NCBI GenBank assembly: GCA_016785225.1
Contig: JAFBJZ010000360.1
Coordinates: 558,001-622,000 of the forward strand
Reading direction: 5' to 3'
Origin: Psettodes erumei
Taxonomy: Eukaryota > Chordata > Actinopteri > Pleuronectiformes > Psettodidae
Length of the DNA: 64,000 bases
Part shown: in pieces, positions 57,752-64,000 of the stretch
Position numbering within the stretch: position 1 is the first letter of the stretch
Layout: each line of letters opens with the position of its first letter
Program-made: the position numbers and the translations under genes
Notes under the pieces: model-generated
What the model was told of the DNA's origin: nothing
Database searches by the model: none
The model's input: only the letters and a program-made list of their open reading frames with translations

Positions 57752-59343
57752 CGCGGCTGTTACATGCTTCTTGACTTCAACTCTGTGGTTGCTTAAAGGG
57801 GGACTTCCCTTGTGCGCTTCCTGCCACATGACTACATTGAAATGCATGTCCTTTTCACACGGCCTCTTTTATGAACCTCCTTTAGAGACAAGGGTGTTCT
57901 TTGAAATTTCTTTACTCAATCGTTATCATATCGTCACTTAAGAACTTAATCTTCTCTTTTTTTTGTTTTTGTTTGCTGTATTCTGGTCACGCTGGTACCC
58001 GGGTATATGCCACAGTTAGGAGTTAAAACCATAAGTTGTTGTTATCAAAGCTTAAATCGAAGGAACATGTTGCTGTGGTAATGAAGCTGTAACTGGTCTG
58101 TACCTGAAATTTACATTGTTCTTTGGTGTTTGCAGGGGTTCCATTTTGCCATTTAACCTTTTAAAGTGGCGAGACCCTAAAGGTTAGAGTTTAAAGCTGC
58201 CCTTTGTTCCTCCTAACCGGGAAGGTTCATGCTGGGTATAATTACACAACTATGCACCCTAAGAAGAAAACCTCTTCTCACCTTAGTGCAGTGAACATGT
58301 TGGCTGCATGCCTAACAGGATAAGACATGCTGCAGTATCACTTTTACCACTTATGTGCACAAGAACTTTAATGTCCCTACACTATTTCAGGAGTTAAAGG
58401 TGCCATTTAAAAAAAGGTCTGTTCTGTCATTATAGACCTGTGTGGTGCAAACATCTATGGAAATTTCTTTTCCTGTGTCAGTTTCACTGAGCTTTGTAAC
58501 TATCACTGCAGGGATACACAGAAGGCAGGGAGGACCAAAAAAAAAACTACTTTAAGTTGTGCACTACATTGTTAAGCTTTAAGGTATGAGAAGAAAATAT
58601 GTACTGGGTGTTTTAATGCACACAGCAGGTATAGTTCTTCTGTTTGGCTCCTATTTGCATTATGTCTGAGATCTGGGCAGACAGGAATGAGGCTTGCATG
58701 TTACACCTACAGGTTCTTCTGTCGCGGTGCACAGCATGAAGCAGAAGCAGCCTGCACTAAAAGGAAGAGAGCAAAGTCATGAATAGCAGGCGTCGGAAGT
58801 ACCAGTTCAGAAACCTTTGGCCCGTGCTTTGTCTTAACGGCTTCCGCAGACCCACTTTTAGCTGTACACACAAGGAAACACACACACACACATCCCCAAG
58901 TGCTTATCCACAGTAATTAAGATGAGATTAAACCATTCTGAGACCAAATCTGAATGCCATAGCTTTTGGTGGCCTTGTTTCACGACAAGTTTTTGAAGAC
59001 TAGCGCAGACATACGTAGCTACAGAACACGTAGGACATAATGCAATTTGTGTGATTCTATGACTTCATCACAAACGTAAATTTAGCCACACGTCTTTCCA
59101 AATGCTCAACGTGTAAATCCCCAGTTTGGCCAATACATTACTCTGTATATCCACTGCGCTGCACATCTCACTATACTGAGACATGCTGTATCTTGCCAGC
59201 GCTATAGGAGTGCTGATAGCTAAGCACATTCCTCAGACGGTTTTCATCAAGCTGTCTAAATCCTCCAGGTTTAGTGTGCTTCTGTCCGGAGAGCTCTCTT
59301 GTTCAGTTCTCCTTTCTCTCGTCCATGGTGCACAGTAGTAAAA

Positions 59344-59364
59344 AATATATATATATATATATTT
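59344..59364. repeat. (AT)n microsatellite
   Basis: About nine AT units. Confidence 0.85.
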
Positions 59365-59664
59365 AAGAATTCAAATCCAATACAGCCACCATGAAGGACA
59401 ATAACAGAGCACATGTAAGTATAAATTACACATAAAACAATTTATCATCATCACCTCTTTTCAAAATATACAAATGGACGCCTGCAGCAAATCTTTCCGT
59501 CTTCCCATCTGACAAGTAAGGTGTGTGCAGCTTTTGTTAGGATGTCCTCGCACGTTAATCATGCTGTTCTGTACGTTGTGCAGTTCACATTCCTTACCGG
59601 AGCCTGACATTTCAATCTATGCTGATGATCATAGATTGGAGGGCGCAGTGAGTGGAAAACATCG

Positions 59665-59695
59665 GCACACAAACACACACACACACACACACACA
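59665..59695. repeat. (CA)n microsatellite
   Basis: CACACAAA then about 11 CA units. Confidence 0.9.
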
Positions 59696-62600
59696 TAGCA
59701 CCCTGATGACCTCATTAGCAATGGCATTTTTAAAAAAATATTTCAATGGCTTCCTACAATATCCATTAATTTAGCAATATGGAGCAAAGTCAAAATTATC
59801 GTTGAAATGTAAGTCCAAGAGTTTTGCTTTTACAGTAAAGACACTGCAGCTCTTTAACCACATCCTGTCACACGCCATTGAAACTTGAGTTCTGAGATGC
59901 TAAGGAGGCAAAAGACTTTTACACATTTTCACCAAAGAATTATAGTAAAGTGTGAAAAAATGGCACATTGTAGATGAATGCTAATCCTCTGCAGACAGTC
60001 AGAAAGTGTGCATTTGAGAAATATAACCTGAGCAGGATGGAGGAGAAGCTGACACATTAGTGGAGCTCTGAGGATTTGTCAAGAGCATCTGGCTCCGGTA
60101 TGATCGTGTACGGTATACAAGCCCAAAAGACGCAACCAGAGTCGCGCCATCATCAGTGGAGCTTTGCTTCTTTGTGTTCAGTAACATTAATCACAAGAGT
60201 CATGTATTAATTCCCCTTCCTGTTGTTCGTGGGGAATATTGCCAGAAGTCTGCTGAGACAAAACAAAACTGGATGGTCGGTTCATGTCACTTTGTGTCCA
60301 ACTGGTTAAGTATCACAGTGGCGCTTGTTTCAGGAAGCTGCTAAGCGGTGTTCCGGTCAGTGCTGCAAGCTGAACTCAAGTCTGAACTCTGGACGGAGAG
60401 AGGCACTTAGTCTTTTTGTCAAAAGGGAACAACTTTGTGTCTTTCAGCGCACACAGCCCTCAGCATTTTGTCAGACGAAACTTCGTGACTGTGACAAAGC
60501 GTTGAAATAAGAAGGGCCTTTGTTGTCTCTTAAGTCATCTACCTAGTGGCCCAATAACTGTGTCGCTGTCGTCAGTTTCTTTATAAGAGCCAGACACCTC
60601 AGTGTTTGCTTTTACCAGTTCTACTTTTCAAACATACCGCATTTCAATTAGTTTTGAGGGGAAGTACAGATTTGTCACAACACTGATCGACTGCTTTGTC
60701 CCATACATCACTGTTTCTGACGGCTCCGTCGGAGCTCTGTTTTCCCCTCACACTTATATCTCTCACTTCCTGCCCCTCTGTCACACGCGGCCACTGTTAT
60801 CACTCAAACTTAAGCCGTCACCTTTCTCGCAGTGTTCTGCACAGGTTTCTCGTGCTTCAGTTACAGCTCGTAATACTGCGAAACCGTCCTGGACGTACAC
60901 ACGCCCTGCCCTTACTTGCGTGGGGACACTAGTGCTGAATGAAGGGGAGACTTTGGGTTGCCAGGTACTACCAACACCTGGGGTGACTCTTGCAGCTGTA
61001 AGGTCGCATGCACGTGTCACATCCAATCGCACAACACCGCACCTTTGCACTTCAGACACGTCTGCCGAGCTAATCACATTATAGAGAAGTCTAGTCCAGC
61101 AAGCCAAAGAGGTAGTGCGAGTATTTCATCTCGGAATTTGGTCCTATAACTATACCTACAACTTTTCTCTCCTCCCTGTTCCAAATATGAAGTTAGCATA
61201 GGTAAATAGTTTAAGCTATGTACTTGGAAATGTGAGGAAACCTTTGAAACCATTTGGAACCCAATTAAAGGGGGACAGAAACTGTTCAATTAATAAAGTG
61301 TAGTTGTTTGGGTTTTGTCCTTGTGCCTTTAAAATACTTCATCGATGGAGTTGTACTTGAGGTCTTGGATTGCAGTCTGTCTGCAGATTAGTTTCAGCTT
61401 CACTTTGTTCCTCTTTTCAGTGCAGTTTGTGTGCGTATTATGCGTTGTTTAAGTGTCTGTGACTGTGATGGAGATACCTCTGGGTTTAAATCCTTCTTCC
61501 TCCATCAGTTTGTCTCCCTTCCGCCTTTTTATCACCAAACATGCACTGAAGCTCTTTAACTATGCTGAGAATTTGCGGGGGGATTTTTGGGTTCACATTT
61601 TTGGCACTTCCACTTTTTCCTCAGTGTGATTCTTCTAACTCTCCTTCAGTTAGAATGTACCATAGTTTTCCCTAATGACCCACAGTCCTTTTTTGGCCCC
61701 AATCCCTGTTATGTAATTCTGTAGGACTGACACCATAAATGCAAGGTACACTCTCTATAAGGAGGAGGAGCTCTCTAACTGATAATTATCAGCTTCCAGA
61801 GAATAGGGAACAGGTCGGGCAACTTTGTATTTGATCTGTTAACAAGGTTTCAAATAGCATTTTTGAATTTTAAATAACTTAACAAATAACTCATCAAACT
61901 GCACACGGATTCATATTTGTGCATCGCTTCTATCTAATAAGATTGTTAGAGCGATAGATAGATATTTTCCTCTGCCACAAATCTCAAGTAGCACGAGTTA
62001 CATTTCTGGGGGTTTCTTTGTCACACATAACAACCATTATGGTGTCACTCTGGACTGGCCGGCTCACACCCTCGTCTTTTGTGTCTACATATCACATAAT
62101 AGCAGCGCTGCTTTTTTCCCACCACGGGTATGATAATGAAGACAAAGATGAATTGTCCTTAAGAACATAAAGACGCTGAACCTCCGCATAAGGCTGAATG
62201 AGTGTTTTTGTCCCAGCTTCAGCTTTTTTTTTTATACCTATGGTTAATGGGGAAAATGGGGCAAACCCTTCTGATATTTCCTGATAGATTTTATGATCTT
62301 AAAACATCATGAATACATGTGCCTGTGTTTGATGCACTCCAAAGTAGTTTCTGCTGCTGCTGCTACTACTACCAGTCCTCCAAGTCATAGGCCACAGTTT
62401 GCATTTTGTGTTACTGTCAGCTGGTTTACAGTATGTGTGGCCCTGCTCAGCCATTTCCACTCTAAAAAAAAAAAGATGCATTCCTTTGTCCCACAAAAAT
62501 CTAAATCAAGAAAAACAGCAGGCTCAATGAAAGATTTTCTTTCCCCACAGATATTAATAAAGATGGATAATAATAAAGATGCCAAGTATGGCATGATTAA

Positions 62601-63439
62601 ACAAACAAACTTACATGTTTGTATCTCATAAATATGTTTCCGTCACTTAATTTGATTATGTACACAATAACAAACATCCCTTAGCATCTTTTTAGCTGTA
62701 ATTCATTCCCAACTATACATTAGTTGTTGGAATAGAGCACGACAAACTGGGTAAGGAATAGATGCTCAACAACTCAAAATGTGCCGCATACCTCAGGCCA
62801 TGGAAAATAACACAGCTGTGCCGAAAGCATAAGGAACATGTTTGAACAGGTAGAAAACTTTAACATATTTTTCCCCGAGAGAAGCTATAGGAGTGGAGGA
62901 GGAGGGGGAGTCGGGTTTCTCTTGTTTCACTTCCCCTTCCAGGTATTTGCAACAGGACTAACCCACACGTCTTTATTTCAGTAGGTGTAAATATGTTTTG
63001 CCATTTCAACTGAGAGTACACCTGGATAAAACCATTGGAGTGTTGCATTTATTGTGAGCGGCAACACTAATGTAAAGAGACCAGATCTACTGTCTGCTGC
63101 CATGGCAACAGAGTGCAAGACGAGATCGACTGGGTTTTAGTCTCAACATGGAGCAGAGACGCGGAGATGAGTCTCTCCCGGCTGCTGCTAACAGCTGTGA
63201 GATCCTGTCACTTCCTGTTAAACGTGAAAATCATAACCTAAGGGAACAAGCTTTGTTTTTACTCCCACAGCATTTCCTCTTGAACAAAGACAATGGGAGG
63301 TCAAGATAGTACATTAATTTGCTGCCAACTCGAAGGCGAGTTTATTAAGTTTGTATTTCATGAAGGGGTTAAAGAATTAGACATGGACTGGCAATCCATT
63401 TATTTGCATTAGCAAACAAATTTGATTTGGTCAGCCTTA

Positions 63440-63727
63440 CTTGTGATATTGTTTCTGTTATGTCAGTGACTTTGATGGTGGCATAACTGTTGAAACTGTT
63501 GAATCTCCTGTGATTTTCACAGTCCAACAGTCTAGGCTGGGGTTGGTTGTGTTGGTGTAATGCTGTGTGAAATTATTTCTTGGCACACTTTGCGCCAATC
63601 GATACCAACCAGTCATCATTCGAATGCCACAGCCTAGTTGAGCATTATTGCTGACCGTATGCATCCCTTAATGGCCACAGTTAATCCATTTTCTAATGGC
63701 TACTTCCAGCATGATAATGCACCATGA
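63440..63727 (+). mobile_element. Tc1/mariner-like transposase relic
   Basis: In one + frame from about 63581 the DNA reads WHTL...IPTSHHSNATA, a stop, LSIIADRMHPLMATVNPF, then SNGYFQHDNAP. This is the catalytic-domain block of fish Tc1-like transposases; the Asp in QHDNAP is the second acidic residue of the DDE/D triad. A stop codon replaces a Tyr codon, and homology ends abruptly at the Pro codon followed by TGA. Upstream DNA back to about 63440 resembles the preceding part of the element but is frame-shifted. No inverted terminal repeats are seen, so it is a dead internal fragment. Confidence 0.8.
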
Positions 63728-64000
63728 TGTGGTTTTTGATATATAATATAAGCCAGCCACTTTTGGGGCAGCAGAGTGGTCTCGTTCTCAAAGCACATTA
63801 TGCATGTGGCCATAGGCAGTGTCCGAGGCATCTGTGCTCTTTGTAGTGGGCTGCAGGCGGGCGGTCCGAGTCACAGCTGGTCCAGAGGGTGCCCGTCACA
63901 ACACTGGCAGATGGCCCTGTGGTGCCTCACGCCATGCTCACCACAATCAGCCCCTTAGTGTCAAATCAGTGTCATCTGCATCCCTTTTCCAGGACAGTTA
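63728..64000. other. unassigned end of window
   Basis: GC-richer than its surroundings from about 63830 to 63955; no gene or known repeat recognised. It may be part of an element continuing past the window. Confidence 0.3.

Larger units (their letters stand above)
53331..63439. other. gene-free region beyond egfl6
   Basis: Ten kilobases in which no frame resembles a known protein and no exon chain can be built. Features seen are A(25) at 54541, (TA)n at 57730 and 59345, (CA)n at 59673, and a CTCF-like word (- strand) around 55288. Probably intergenic, with possible regulatory DNA. Confidence 0.5.

Noticed and set aside
60602..61084. 160-codon open frame on + strand
   Set aside because: No recognisable motif, Ser/Thr/Leu mix of chance composition, no splice context, overlapping open frame on the other strand. 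Treated as a chance frame.
53331..64000. Search for a next syntenic gene such as thymosin beta 4 or a Toll-like receptor
   Set aside because: No frame on either strand shows their conserved motifs; the next gene presumably lies outside the window.

Overview
The window is nuclear DNA from a ray-finned fish, most likely a percomorph teleost. The evidence is vertebrate genes with short GT-AG introns, one AT-AC intron, many CA/GA microsatellites, a dispersed repeat common in spiny-rayed fish, and a decayed Tc1-like transposon. Five protein-coding genes can be read exon by exon: gpm6b (+), ofd1 (-), trappc2 (+), rab9a (-) and egfl6 (-). They form the same neighbourhood as human Xp22.2 (EGFL6, RAB9A, TRAPPC2, OFD1, GPM6B). 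I see no bacterial-type operon, CRISPR array or phage.

Layout. 1-4300: gene-free upstream DNA. 4485-32870: gpm6b, a PLP/DM20-family four-pass membrane protein. It has two alternative first coding exons (4485 and 19114), a constant core (exons 2-6, sizes 187/157/169/74/66 nt, as I recall them for PLP1) and two alternative last exons (28638 and 30562), each with its own poly(A) signal. 32945-40250: ofd1, a LisH plus coiled-coil centriole/cilium protein, 22 or 23 coding exons. 40129-40764: a shared divergent promoter with a perfect CRE. 40765-42235: trappc2 (sedlin), four coding exons, one intron of the rare U12 AT-AC class. 42245-44850: rab9a, single coding exon plus a non-coding 5' exon. 45160-53250: egfl6, a secreted EGF/RGD/MAM matrix protein in 13 exons, with a one-base frameshift in exon 4 in this sequence. 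53330-64000: no gene I can support; repeats and a Tc1/mariner relic near 63440-63727.

Architecture. The last 20 kb of the gene cluster is compact. gpm6b/ofd1 and trappc2/rab9a converge tail to tail with only tens of bases between poly(A) signals, and ofd1/trappc2 diverge from one promoter. Functionally the genes are not one pathway: membrane protein of neurons and glia (gpm6b), ciliogenesis (ofd1), ER-Golgi tethering (trappc2), late-endosome recycling (rab9a) and extracellular matrix (egfl6). The most noteworthy items are the egfl6 frameshift, the trappc2 AT-AC intron, the double alternative ends of gpm6b, a G-tract next to a CRE in the gpm6b promoter, and an inverted pair of dispersed repeats in the gpm6b intron. 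I found no clearly undescribed system.
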